From NCBI GenBank assembly GCA_040830545.1, contig JBFOMB010000031.1, positions 1-45,131 of the forward strand: a stretch of DNA of 45,131 nt. Reading direction: 5' to 3'. Shown here piece by piece: positions 16,588 to 24,413 of the stretch. Both the position numbers and the translations under genes were made by a program. Source of the stretch: HXMU1420-2 sp040830545. Its GTDB lineage: Bacteria; Pseudomonadota; Alphaproteobacteria; Rhodobacterales; Rhodobacteraceae. Position 1 is the first letter of the stretch. Each line of letters starts with the position of its first letter. The notes below the pieces were generated by a model. That model saw only the letters and a list, made by a program, of their open reading frames with translations. It was not told the origin of the DNA and made no database searches.

Positions 16588-17736
16588 TCACGCGGCCTCC
16601 AGCAGGGACAGCGCATCAACGGCAATCATGCGCTCCTCTTCTGCGGGAACAACCCAGATCGCGACTTTGGAAGATTCCGCGTGCAGGCGCGGCCCTGACC
16701 GATGATTGGCGTCCGGATCCAGACGTGCACCCAGCCATTCCAGGCCGCGCAGGATACGCGCGCGCACACCCACCGCGTTTTCGCCAATACCGCCAGTAAA
16801 GGCGATGGCGTCCACGCCTTCGAGCGCCGCAATCAGCGACCCGGCGTGGCGAAGGGACCAGTAGCAGAAATGTTCGATCGCAAAGTCGGCATCCGCCGAA
16901 TGATCGACCATCAGTTTCCGCATGTCCGATTTGCCACCCGACAGGCCCAACAACCCACTTTCGTGGTTTAGGATGGCCTTGGTTCGCTCAAGCCCGTTTT
17001 CCTCAACCAGTCGCAGTACGGCGTTAGCATCGATCCCACCTGATCGCGTGCCCATGGTCAAACCGTCCAACGGCGAATAGCCCATGGTGGTTGCGATGGA
17101 GCGCCCATTTTTGATCGCGCAAAGCGACGCGCCATTGCCAAGATGGAAGGCCAGCAGTCGTGAAGGCAGAGCCTCGCCGCTCAATTCCGGCAATACTCGC
17201 ACCAGTGAGGCATAGCTGAGACCATGAAAGCCATATCGCCGAATGCCCCGCGTCTCCATCATCCGGGGGATGGCATAGCGCGTGGCCACGTCCGGGTTCG
17301 AGGCATGAAACGCCGTGTCAAAGCTGGCAAATTGCGGGAGGTCTGGCGCGGTCTGGGCCAGTGAATCGATGGCCGCCAGGTTGTGCGGGTTGTGGAGCGG
17401 CGCGAGGGGAGAACAGGCATCAATCTCTGCTCGAACCTCTGGCGTCACGCGCACGGGCTGCGCCAGTTTGCTCCCGCCATGTACGACCCGATGCGCCGCT
17501 GCGCGCAGCGTATCCGGCGTGACGCCGACATGTTGTAACGCATTCAGGACGGCGCCCAAAGCGGCCTTGTGGTCAATGAACGGGACGTCTGTCCGCGAGC
17601 CGTCGATTTCCAGGAACGAGGCGCCGCCAATCCCTGCGGCAAGCCCGGAATGGCGAAGCGCAAGGTCCGCATCAAACACCGCGAACTTGATCGAGGACGA
17701 TCCGGCATTCAAAACCAGTATGTCGCTACGCGCCAC
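16588..17736 (-). CDS. ackA: acetate kinase
   Basis: A 382-residue ASKHA-fold kinase. It begins near ILVLNAGSSSIKFAVF, the phosphate-binding signature of acetate kinase. FHLGNGASLCAI and GGIGENAVGVRARI follow at the expected places. It converts acetyl phosphate and ADP to acetate and ATP. The GTG at 17736 is chosen as start: GAAAGGGCGG precedes it and the protein then starts like its family. The in-frame ATG at 17790 falls in the loop of a 12-bp hairpin and lacks a good ribosome-binding site. It follows xsc on the same strand, giving the cell an ATP-yielding outlet for Xsc product besides Pta. Confidence 0.87.
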   Translation of the reverse strand: MARSDILVLNAGSSSIKFAVFDADLALRHSGLAAGIGGASFLEIDGSRTDVPFIDHKAALGAVLNALQHVGVTPDTLRAAAHRVVHGGSKLAQPVRVTPEVRAEIDACSPLAPLHNPHNLAAIDSLAQTAPDLPQFASFDTAFHASNPDVATRYAIPRMMETRGIRRYGFHGLSYASLVRVLPELSGEALPSRLLAFHLGNGASLCAIKNGRSIATTMGYSPLDGLTMGTRSGGIDANAVLRLVEENGLERTKAILNHESGLLGLSGGKSDMRKLMVDHSADADFAIEHFCYWSLRHAGSLIAALEGVDAIAFTGGIGENAVGVRARILRGLEWLGARLDPDANHRSGPRLHAESSKVAIWVVPAEEERMIAVDALSLLEAA

Positions 17737-17775
17737 GTCCGCCCTTTCAGTTCCGAAGTGCTTTTCACTGGAGGT

Positions 17776-17805
17776 GGGCTGGCATGACATCCTTCATGCC
17801 AGCCC
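17776..17805. terminator. perfect 12-bp hairpin between xsc and ackA
   Basis: GGGCTGGCATGA (17776-17787) and TCATGCCAGCCC (17794-17805) are perfect inverted repeats around a 6-base loop. In the direction of xsc-ackA transcription no T-run follows, so it is not a textbook terminator in that sense; on the plus strand TGTTTTCT follows. It may attenuate ackA relative to xsc or protect the xsc mRNA 3' end. Confidence 0.6.
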
Positions 17806-17820
17806 TGTTTTCTGGATCGC

Positions 17821-19599
17821 TTACGCCAGCGGCTGCGGACGCATGTCCGCCGGGTCGATACCGGCCACTTCGACGGGCTTCTTCATCGCGTCGCGGCGGA
17901 ACGGCTCGCCCAGTTCCTGGTTGATCATGGCTTCGATCAGCGTGGTCTTGCCATGCTGCATCTGATCCTCGATCGCCTTGTTCAACGCTTCGGTCAGTTC
18001 GTCCATGGTGCGGGCCACAACGCCCTGCAAACCGCAGGCCTGCGCGATGCCGGCATAGCTGACGCCTTCGTCCAGCTCGGTCCCGACGAAGTTGTCTTCG
18101 TACCACAGGGTCGAGTTCCGCTTTTCCGCACCCCACTGGTAGTTGCGGAAGACGACCTGCGTGATCGGCGGCCATTCGCCCCGGCCAATCGCAGTCAGTT
18201 CGGTCACAGCGATGCCAAACGCGCCATCACCCGAGAAGCCGACAACCGGCACATCCGGGCGACCAATCTTGGCGCCAACAATGGACGGTAGACCATAGCC
18301 ACAGGGGCCGAACAGGCCGGGTGCCAGGTATTTGCGGCCCTCTTCGAAGGACGGGTAGGCGTTGCCGATGGCGCAGTTGTTGCCGATGTCGGACGAAATG
18401 ATTGCCTCGCGGGGCAGGGCGGACTGAATCGCGCGCCATGCTTTGCGGGGGCTCAGCCAGTCAGGCTTGGCCGCGCGGGCGCGTTCGTTCCAGGTGGTGC
18501 CCGGATCGTCGTCTTCGTGGTCCATGCTGCTCAACTGTTGTGCCCAGCGCGATTTGGTTTCGGCAATTGCCGCCTTGCGGTCGGCGCGGCCTTCGTCACC
18601 CGCAGTGCCCGACAGTTGATCCAACAGCGAGGCCGCGACTTTCTTGGCGTCCCCAACGATGCCAACCGATACCTTCTTGGTCAGGCCGATCCGATCAGGG
18701 TTGATGTCCACCTGAATGATTTCCGCGTCCTTGGGCCAGTAGTCGATGCCGTAGCCCGGCAGCGTCGAGAACGGGTTCAGGCGGGTGCCCAATGCCAGAA
18801 CAACGTCGGCTTTCTGGATCAGTTCCATGCCCGCCTTGGACCCGTTGTAGCCCAGCGGACCAGCAAACAGCGGGTGGGAGCCCGGGAACGCGTCATTGTG
18901 CTGGTAACCAACACAAACCGGCGCATCCAGACGCTCGGCCAGCGCCATGGAGGCCGGGATCGCGCCGCCAAGAACCACGCCTGCGCCGTTCAGGATCACA
19001 GGGAATTTGGCGTTGGACAGCAGCTCTGCCGCCTGCGCAATAGCGGTTTCCCCACCGGCGGGGCGTTCGAATTCCGCAATCTCTGGGATTTCGATGTCGA
19101 CAACCTGGGTCCAGACGTCACGCGGGATGTTGATCTGGGCCGGGGCCGAGGCGCGCTTGGCATTGATAATCACACGGCTCAGAACTTCGGCGATGCGGGA
19201 TGGGTCGCGGACCTCTTCCTGATAGGCGACCATGTCCTTGAACGCGGCCATCTGTTCCACTTCCTGAAAACCACCCTGACCAATGGTCTTGTTTGCGGCC
19301 TGCGGTGTGACCAGCAGCAGCGGAGTGTGGTTCCAATAGGCTGTCTTTACCGCAGTGACAAAGTTGGTGATGCCCGGACCGTTTTGAGCGATCATCATGC
19401 TCATCTTGCCAGTCACGCGGGTGTAGCCATCCGCCATCATACCGCCGGAGCCTTCGTGGGCGCAGTCCCAGAACATGATGCCCGCCTTCGGGAACAGGTC
19501 CGAAATCGGCATGAACGCCGAACCGATAATGCCAAAGGCATGTTCGATCCCGTAACGCTGTAGGGTTTTGACGAAGGCTTCTTCGGTGGTCATTTTCAT
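17821..19599 (-). CDS. xsc: sulfoacetaldehyde acetyltransferase
   Basis: A 592-residue thiamine-diphosphate enzyme that cleaves sulfoacetaldehyde with phosphate to acetyl phosphate and sulfite in the cytoplasm. The N-terminal domain has the ThDP-activating Glu49 (CAHEGSGG). The C-terminal domain has the ThDP/Mg signature starting SGDGAFGIAV and reaching FRNYQWGAEK. The near-identical feel to Roseobacter Xsc, plus tauR, pta, tpa and soeABC nearby, separates it from acetolactate synthase. The start at 19599 (MKMTTEEAF) is chosen because CCGGGGAG lies at the right spacing from it; the ATG at 19608 touches that site directly. A paired TauR-type box lies about 85-115 bp upstream. Confidence 0.94.
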   Translation of the reverse strand: MKMTTEEAFVKTLQRYGIEHAFGIIGSAFMPISDLFPKAGIMFWDCAHEGSGGMMADGYTRVTGKMSMMIAQNGPGITNFVTAVKTAYWNHTPLLLVTPQAANKTIGQGGFQEVEQMAAFKDMVAYQEEVRDPSRIAEVLSRVIINAKRASAPAQINIPRDVWTQVVDIEIPEIAEFERPAGGETAIAQAAELLSNAKFPVILNGAGVVLGGAIPASMALAERLDAPVCVGYQHNDAFPGSHPLFAGPLGYNGSKAGMELIQKADVVLALGTRLNPFSTLPGYGIDYWPKDAEIIQVDINPDRIGLTKKVSVGIVGDAKKVAASLLDQLSGTAGDEGRADRKAAIAETKSRWAQQLSSMDHEDDDPGTTWNERARAAKPDWLSPRKAWRAIQSALPREAIISSDIGNNCAIGNAYPSFEEGRKYLAPGLFGPCGYGLPSIVGAKIGRPDVPVVGFSGDGAFGIAVTELTAIGRGEWPPITQVVFRNYQWGAEKRNSTLWYEDNFVGTELDEGVSYAGIAQACGLQGVVARTMDELTEALNKAIEDQMQHGKTTLIEAMINQELGEPFRRDAMKKPVEVAGIDPADMRPQPLA

Positions 19600-19681
19600 C
19601 TGAGCCATCTCCCCGGAAACACAGAAAATCGGCTGTCAGCCGATGGGTTCGGTTTGATGTAGGCGGTTGGACATGGTGCAG

Positions 19682-19714
19682 ATAGGGCCAATGGCCTGCG
19701 CCGTTTATGTCCAG
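19682..19714 (-). promoter_or_regulatory. putative TauR operator pair upstream of xsc
   Basis: On the minus strand CTGGACATAA (complement of 19705-19714) is followed, start to start, 23 bp later by TTGGCCCTAT (complement of 19682-19691). The same two cores, TGGACATA and TGGCCCTA, occur in the same order and spacing upstream of tpa. As I recall, the box reported for Rhodobacter capsulatus TauR is close to CTGGACYTAA. The distal box starts one base after the tauR stop codon, so xsc has its own regulated promoter in the tauR-xsc gap. Confidence 0.72.
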
Positions 19715-19715
19715 T

Positions 19716-21179
19716 TCAGCGGACCGCTGACAAGACGTCAGCAATGTGCTCCAGGCCCGCCTCGATTCGATCCACGGGAATCGAGGAATAGGCCAGCCGG
19801 AAGTAGGCGGTCGGGCGGTCTTCACCGTGAAAGAACGGCGCGCCCGGTTCGATCAAAACGCCGCGCTCTTTTAGTGTCTCGGCAACTTGGCCCATGTTCG
19901 TCCCATCTGGCGCTTTCATCCAGAAGGACGACCCACCATAGGCCCCACGCCCCGCAATGGTCAGTCCAAGGCGGGTGATCGCATCCTCCATCGTTTTGCG
20001 GCGTTCGTGCAGAATACCAGCCATGCGTCGAATCTGGGCGTCATAGTGGCCAAGCGACAGGAAATAGGCGGTTGTGCGTTGGATATGGCCGGGGGGATGC
20101 CGCAGGACCGAAGCGCGCAGCGCACGGGCCTCGCGAATAAACGCTTCGGACCCGACCAGATAGCCCAGCCGCAGACCCGGAAACAGAGATTTGGAAAAGC
20201 TGCCGAGGTAAATCACCCGCCCGTCGCGATCCAGTGACTTCAACGCAGGCGACGGGGCCTTGAGGAAGGACATTTCGAATTCGTAATCGTCTTCGACAAT
20301 CAAAGCGTTGCAATCGCTGGCGCGCTGCAACAGCGCCTCGCGCCGACCGAGCGGCATGGTGGCATTGGTTGGACTTTGGTGACTGGGGGTGACGAACAGC
20401 ACATCTGTATCGTCGGGCAACGCATCCGGTGGCAGACCGTCACCATCTACATCGATTGGATGCAGATCGCATTTCGACCCGGTAAGGATGTCACGCAACG
20501 CGTGATAACATGGGTTTTCAATCACGGCCCGCCGACCTGGTCCCAACAACAGCTGAGTCGCCAACCACAACGCGTTCTGTGCGCCCATGGTGATCAGGAT
20601 TTCCTGTGGGCGGGCACTGATCCCGCGCCGGGGTAGGGTGTGACGTGCGATGAATTCGATCAGTAGCGGATCGTCAGTGTCGTAGTAGTCCGTGGTGAGC
20701 GCGACAAAATCTTTCTGACCCAGTGCGCGCAACGCGCATAACCTCCAGTTCGCGTGGTCGAACAACATCGGGTCAGCCTGACCGTAGATGAACGGAAAGC
20801 GATAGGCCTGCCAGTTTACCGGTTTTGTCGGAGTGTCACCCCCCAAATAACTGGTCTGAATGGCACGCGACCAATCAACATTGTCCTCACCGGATTCCTT
20901 GGGCGAGTATTGCGGCGGTATTGGCGCATTGTCCGACACGAAATACCCGGACCGCCCTCGAGATGTCAGATAGTCGTTTGCCAATAGCTCCGTATAGGCC
21001 AACGTCACCGTGATCCGACTGACCCCCAGATGCCCAGCAAGTTTCCGGGTCGAGGGCAGCTTCTCCCCCCGATGAAACCGGCCTGACAGGATGCCCTCCG
21101 CAATCATCTGCTGGATGCGTGCCTGCAAAGTGCCGTGCTTGTCTGGGCTGAGGAAGAATGTCTCGACCGGGATAACCAT
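19716..21179 (-). CDS. tauR: MocR-type (GntR/aminotransferase) regulator TauR
   Basis: A 487-residue MocR regulator: a winged helix-turn-helix at about residues 15-80 (GEKLPSTRKLAGHLGVSRITV) joined to a class I aminotransferase-like domain. The PLP-binding Lys lies in GSFSKSLFPGLRLGY. TauR of Rhodobacter capsulatus activates taurine genes, and this copy lies directly upstream of xsc, which supports the name. It likely senses taurine through PLP and binds the box pairs upstream of xsc and tpa. A related box pair lies just before its own start, suggesting autoregulation. No strong ribosome-binding site precedes the ATG. Confidence 0.87.
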   Translation of the reverse strand: MVIPVETFFLSPDKHGTLQARIQQMIAEGILSGRFHRGEKLPSTRKLAGHLGVSRITVTLAYTELLANDYLTSRGRSGYFVSDNAPIPPQYSPKESGEDNVDWSRAIQTSYLGGDTPTKPVNWQAYRFPFIYGQADPMLFDHANWRLCALRALGQKDFVALTTDYYDTDDPLLIEFIARHTLPRRGISARPQEILITMGAQNALWLATQLLLGPGRRAVIENPCYHALRDILTGSKCDLHPIDVDGDGLPPDALPDDTDVLFVTPSHQSPTNATMPLGRREALLQRASDCNALIVEDDYEFEMSFLKAPSPALKSLDRDGRVIYLGSFSKSLFPGLRLGYLVGSEAFIREARALRASVLRHPPGHIQRTTAYFLSLGHYDAQIRRMAGILHERRKTMEDAITRLGLTIAGRGAYGGSSFWMKAPDGTNMGQVAETLKERGVLIEPGAPFFHGEDRPTAYFRLAYSSIPVDRIEAGLEHIADVLSAVR

Positions 21180-21192
21180 GCCACAGCATAAT

Positions 21193-21224
21193 CTGGATAT
21201 ACTTCTTGGGCAATCTGGACTTAG
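21193..21224 (+). promoter_or_regulatory. putative TauR box pair at the tauR promoter
   Basis: On the plus strand CTGGATATAC (21193-21202) and CTGGACTTAG (21215-21224) form a direct repeat 22 bp apart, 13 bases upstream of the tauR ATG and pointing away from tauR. They overlap a possible minus-strand promoter (TTGCCC, 17 bp, TATGCT) for tauR. This fits autorepression, as is common for MocR proteins. The CTGGACTTAG copy matches CTGGACYTAA at nine of ten positions. Confidence 0.62.
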
Positions 21225-21239
21225 AGTAACCTCGTGCGA

Positions 21240-22208
21240 TCAGCCGATCTTTTTCCAGATGTCCCCGCGACTGTCGACGGGGGTCAGCGTTGGGTAGAGC
21301 GACAAGTCAAAGAACAGCGGTGCAACCAGATAGCTGGACGGGGACATGGTTTCGACCATCCGAGCCTCCAGCTGTTTCTGCATTTTCAGGTTGGAAAACG
21401 GGCGGTAGGAAAACAGTATGTCGAACCCGCCATAGTCGTAGGACATGGCATCCGCCACTTCCAGATTGCCGCCCAAATCGAAGATCTGCTCACCTTCCCG
21501 AATGAGATCGGGATTGAAATCGAACCCATGCACCCGTTCGCAAAGCAGAATTTCTGACGTGTGAACCAGCATCATATTGCGCCCACTGCCCGAGCCGACT
21601 TCGAGGAAGGAAATGGGCCGGTAGCGTTGCGTTGGATGTTCATAGTCCGGGTCGAGGGTGAGTATCCCGTCCAACCGACACTGCATTTCCATGAAGTATG
21701 GAATGCCAATGGCGATATAGTCGTGACTGTCCTCTGGTACTTCGAAATTTTTTTCACTGTCAGCGGGTACGGATTTCGCTGAGATGGAGCGGACCAGATG
21801 ACGAACCACCCGATCCAAGGCTGCGTTTTCGCGGGTCATTCGCCCGTGTCCGATCTGAAAATCGGCCAGTTGGTTGTCATGGTGAACAAAGGACACGCGA
21901 AACTTGGCTATCGATGCCTCGAACTGGCGCCGCAACCGGTGCATGGACCGCTGAATCGCCCCCATCTTCACCTGCAGACTGCGGGCAGACGCATCCAGCC
22001 GCGTCAATTCCACCTGTCGTTTGTCCGACCAGCCGCGCGCCTGCATACGGGCAAGTGTCAGCATCTGTTCGGCCAGTTTCTCGGACTTGCGCAGCATTTC
22101 GATCTGGCGGTGTTCCAACTGATCAATCTCAGCCAAAAGGGGAAGCAGGCGGTTGGCGGCCTCTACCACTGTGGAATGCTGTGTTGCGATGCTTCCGTCA
22201 GCCGACAT
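21240..22208 (-). CDS. coiled-coil protein with class I SAM-methyltransferase-like domain
   Basis: A 322-residue protein of unknown role. Residues about 10-135 are rich in charged and Leu/Met/Ala heptad-like stretches (EIDQLEHRQIEMLRKSEKL and on), suggesting a long coiled coil. The C-terminal half resembles a class I methyltransferase: motif I FLEVGSGSGRNM, then HGFDFNPDLI with an acidic residue after the second strand. The start at 22208 is preferred, with GGAGAG upstream; the in-frame ATG at 22475 would overlap the divergent arsR gene. It lies upstream of tauR on the same strand but is separated from it by the box pair at 21193-21224. No target is evident. Confidence 0.6.
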   Translation of the reverse strand: MSADGSIATQHSTVVEAANRLLPLLAEIDQLEHRQIEMLRKSEKLAEQMLTLARMQARGWSDKRQVELTRLDASARSLQVKMGAIQRSMHRLRRQFEASIAKFRVSFVHHDNQLADFQIGHGRMTRENAALDRVVRHLVRSISAKSVPADSEKNFEVPEDSHDYIAIGIPYFMEMQCRLDGILTLDPDYEHPTQRYRPISFLEVGSGSGRNMMLVHTSEILLCERVHGFDFNPDLIREGEQIFDLGGNLEVADAMSYDYGGFDILFSYRPFSNLKMQKQLEARMVETMSPSSYLVAPLFFDLSLYPTLTPVDSRGDIWKKIG

Positions 22209-22301
22209 GCGGGGCTCTCCATATTGCAATGAACATAAACCAAGAATCCTGTCTGGAATGTTTGCATGGCAGATGGGGGCTTGTCGCTGAGTAAATAAAA
22301 C

Positions 22302-22326
22302 TATAAATCTAGTTATATCGAAATAT
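22302..22326 (+). promoter_or_regulatory. AT-rich palindromes, candidate ArsR-family operator
   Basis: TATAA-N6-TTATA (22302-22317) is followed by ATAT-CGAA-ATAT (22315-22326) in an otherwise GC-rich region, 14-38 bases upstream of the chosen arsR start. ArsR/SmtB repressors commonly bind AT-rich imperfect palindromes at their own promoter, so autoregulation of the arsR-permease operon is likely. Confidence 0.55.
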
Positions 22327-22339
22327 GGAGATTCGACCG

Positions 22340-22648
22340 ATGTGGGAAACCGCTGCACAGGGATTTGCCGCCATGGGGTCCGAGGCCCGGCTGCAGGTTC
22401 TTCGCGTTCTCGTCCGCGCGGGTCAGGCCGGTCTGACCGTGGGTGACATTCAGGAACGCACTGGCATCGCGCCATCGACCTTGGCCCATCACCTGAAGTT
22501 CATGGCCGGTGCAGGCCTGGTGGAACAGGAAAAGATCGGGCGCATGACAATCAACCGGGCGCAGTTTGACGCGCTGAACGACTTGGCCAGCTTCATCCTC
22601 AGCGAATGCTGTGCCGACGAACCGAAGAAGGCGGCAAACGATGGCTGA
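22340..22648 (+). CDS. ArsR-family winged-helix transcriptional regulator
   Basis: A 102-residue ArsR/SmtB-type repressor. The winged helix spans about residues 10-80, with recognition-helix-like sequence GIAPSTLAHHLKFM and a wing at GLVEQEKIGRM. The ATG at 22340 is preferred because GGAG lies 9 bases before it; the in-frame ATG at 22325 sits inside the candidate operator. Vicinal Cys residues near the C-terminus (SECCADE) could be an inducer site for thiophilic ligands such as arsenicals, sulfite or persulfide. It overlaps the permease gene by 8 bp, so the two form one operon. Confidence 0.85.
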   Translation: MWETAAQGFAAMGSEARLQVLRVLVRAGQAGLTVGDIQERTGIAPSTLAHHLKFMAGAGLVEQEKIGRMTINRAQFDALNDLASFILSECCADEPKKAANDG

Positions 22649-23675
22649 TACAACGCAATCCCCCGCATGGTCCTCAAAAGACCTGACAAGGTATGTGAAA
22701 ACGCCCTGGGCGGTGATCGTGGCCATCCTGTTGGCCGTCGCCATGCTGGACCCCGGCAACCTGTGGGGAACCATCCAGTTCGCATCTGGTGCATTGGCCC
22801 ACACCGCCCCTTATATTCTCTTCGCAGTGCTCTTGCTGGCCTATCTGAAATCCTCCGGTGCCGAAGTGATGGTCAGCCGCGCCTTTCAGGGGCGCGAAAC
22901 GCAGATGATTTTCCTCGCGGCGCTGTTTGGAGGCCTTGCGCCGTTCTGTTCGTGCGAAGTGATCCCGTTTATCGCCGGATTGCTGGCCTTGGGTGCGCCA
23001 CTCTCCGCGGTCATGGCATTCTGGCTGAGTTCCCCGTTGATTGATCCACCAACGCTGCTGATCACAGCCGGGGCGCTGGGTTGGCCATTTGCGATTGGCA
23101 AAGCGATTGCTGCCGTCGCGCTGGGCCTGTTTGGCGGCTTCGCGATCAAGATGTTGATGAAGCAGGGGGCCTTTGCCGCGCCACTGAAGGTCTACCAACG
23201 CTCTGGTTGCTGCGGCAGCGGTCCGAAACTGGATGGCACACCGCAATGGCGCGTCTGGGAAGAACCCGAACGTCGCACGCAATTCCGGACAGAATTCCTG
23301 TCAAACGGGTTGTTCCTGCTGAAATGGTTGGCGTTGGCCTACACGCTGGAGGCGCTTTTGGTGCACTACGTCCCTGCCGAACTCATCGCGAAGGTCGTAG
23401 GTGGTGAAGGGATTGTTCCCATCGCAACCGCCGCCGTCGTCGGCATGCCCGCCTACCTCAACTCCTATGTCGCGCCGCCAATGTTGGCCGGTCTGATGAC
23501 CCAGGGGATGAGCGCGGGGGCTGCGATGGCATTCATGATCGCGGGCGCGGTTAGTTCCATCCCGGCCATGGCGGCGGTCTGGTCGCTGGTGAAACCGCAG
23601 GTTTTCGCCGCCTATCTGTCGCTGGGCGTCGTTGGGGCGATTCTGACGGGGATACTGTTCCAGCAGTTTGTGTAG
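22641..23675 (+). CDS. DUF318/YraQ-family permease (ArsP-like)
   Basis: A 344-residue membrane permease of the PF03773 family, with two related four-helix halves joined by a cytoplasmic loop. FGGLAPFCSCEVIPF contains the CxC signature; ArsP proteins that export trivalent organoarsenicals have a similar FCSCS segment. The loop carries SGCCGSG, another thiol pair. The second half repeats the pattern as VGMPAYLNSYVAPP. The ArsR-type partner suggests metalloid or thiol-reactive ligands. Its position between tauR and tpa leaves open a role in handling sulfite or another product of sulfonate breakdown; this is a guess. The start at 22641 follows GAAGG. Confidence 0.8.
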   Translation: MADTTQSPAWSSKDLTRYVKTPWAVIVAILLAVAMLDPGNLWGTIQFASGALAHTAPYILFAVLLLAYLKSSGAEVMVSRAFQGRETQMIFLAALFGGLAPFCSCEVIPFIAGLLALGAPLSAVMAFWLSSPLIDPPTLLITAGALGWPFAIGKAIAAVALGLFGGFAIKMLMKQGAFAAPLKVYQRSGCCGSGPKLDGTPQWRVWEEPERRTQFRTEFLSNGLFLLKWLALAYTLEALLVHYVPAELIAKVVGGEGIVPIATAAVVGMPAYLNSYVAPPMLAGLMTQGMSAGAAMAFMIAGAVSSIPAMAAVWSLVKPQVFAAYLSLGVVGAILTGILFQQFV

Positions 23676-23696
23676 CTGCAACCGACTGCAGCGGTT

Positions 23697-23723
23697 GGGC
23701 GCGTGATTTCACGCGCCCTTTTT
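23697..23723 (+). terminator. intrinsic terminator of the arsR-permease operon
   Basis: GGGCGCGTG (23697-23705), loop ATTT, CACGCGCCC (23710-23718), then TTTTT: a perfect 9-bp GC-rich stem with a U-tract, 22 bases after the permease stop. The GNAT gene on the other strand ends just beyond, at 23749. Confidence 0.9.
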
Positions 23724-23748
23724 CATGCGGTGCGCGCAAGCACACACT

Positions 23749-24336
23749 CTACCGTGGCTTTGACATCATCCAATCCAGATTGGATCGCACCGAAGGCCAT
23801 TCCGCCTGTGTGATTGAATACACCGCTGTGTCGCGGATCGTGCCGTTCGCCATCACCATGTGTGACCGCAAAATACCGTCCAACTGTGCGCCCAGCCGCT
23901 CAATCGCCCGGCGGCTTTGATGGTTCAGACGATGGGTGCGAAATTCCACCGCGATACAGTCCAGCGTTTCAAATGCGTGCGCCAGCAACATGCGCTTTGC
24001 CTCGGTATTGAGGGGTGAACGCTGCACCGATTGCCCATACCAAGTCGACCCAATCTCGACCCGCCGATTTGCCGCGTCTATGTTCATGTAGGTGGTCATG
24101 CCCACTGCCCGCCCGTCCGGCGTCAGCACGGTGAACGGCAGCATTGTACCCGCCGCCTGCTGGCTCAGCCGCCGGTCGATTTCGGCGGACATGCCCTCGG
24201 GCTTGGGGATCATCGTATACCACAAGGTCTGCAATGGCCCATCCACGCATGCCTTTTTCAGGTCTTCCGCATGTTTGTAGGCCAGCGGGGTCAGCGTCAC
24301 ATGCGTGCCGGTCAGCGTGATTGGTTGGGGCCACAT
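23749..24336 (-). CDS. GNAT N-acetyltransferase (RimJ/RimL type)
   Basis: A 195-residue acetyltransferase of the Acetyltransf_3 group. Visible are LTPDGRAVGMTTYMNID for the central strands, VEIGSTWYG, and HRLNHQSRRAIERLGAQLDG, which is the acetyl-CoA-binding and following helix typical of RimJ/RimL proteins. The substrate could be a protein N-terminus, an amino acid or an antibiotic. AAGGAG precedes the ATG, but directly upstream of that site lies the U-tract of the terminator that follows tpa. Expression therefore depends on terminator readthrough or on a promoter inside the tpa 3' end. Confidence 0.83.
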   Translation of the reverse strand: MWPQPITLTGTHVTLTPLAYKHAEDLKKACVDGPLQTLWYTMIPKPEGMSAEIDRRLSQQAAGTMLPFTVLTPDGRAVGMTTYMNIDAANRRVEIGSTWYGQSVQRSPLNTEAKRMLLAHAFETLDCIAVEFRTHRLNHQSRRAIERLGAQLDGILRSHMVMANGTIRDTAVYSITQAEWPSVRSNLDWMMSKPR

Positions 24337-24352
24337 ACAGAAATCTCCTTGT

Positions 24353-24385
24353 AAAAAAACGGCGCACCCGCTGGGGCGCGCCGTT
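24353..24385 (-). terminator. intrinsic terminator after tpa
   Basis: Read on the minus strand, AACGGCGC (complement of 24378-24385) pairs with GCGCCGTT (complement of 24358-24365) across a 12-base loop, followed by a run of T residues (complement of 24353-24359). It lies 28 bases after the tpa stop. Confidence 0.85.
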
Positions 24386-24413
24386 CATTTGTCAAATTAT
24401 GACGCGCGTGGCT

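Noticed and set aside
17776..17805. Classical Rho-independent terminator of xsc
   Set aside because: The stem is strong, but no U-tract follows in the xsc direction and ackA continues on the same strand.
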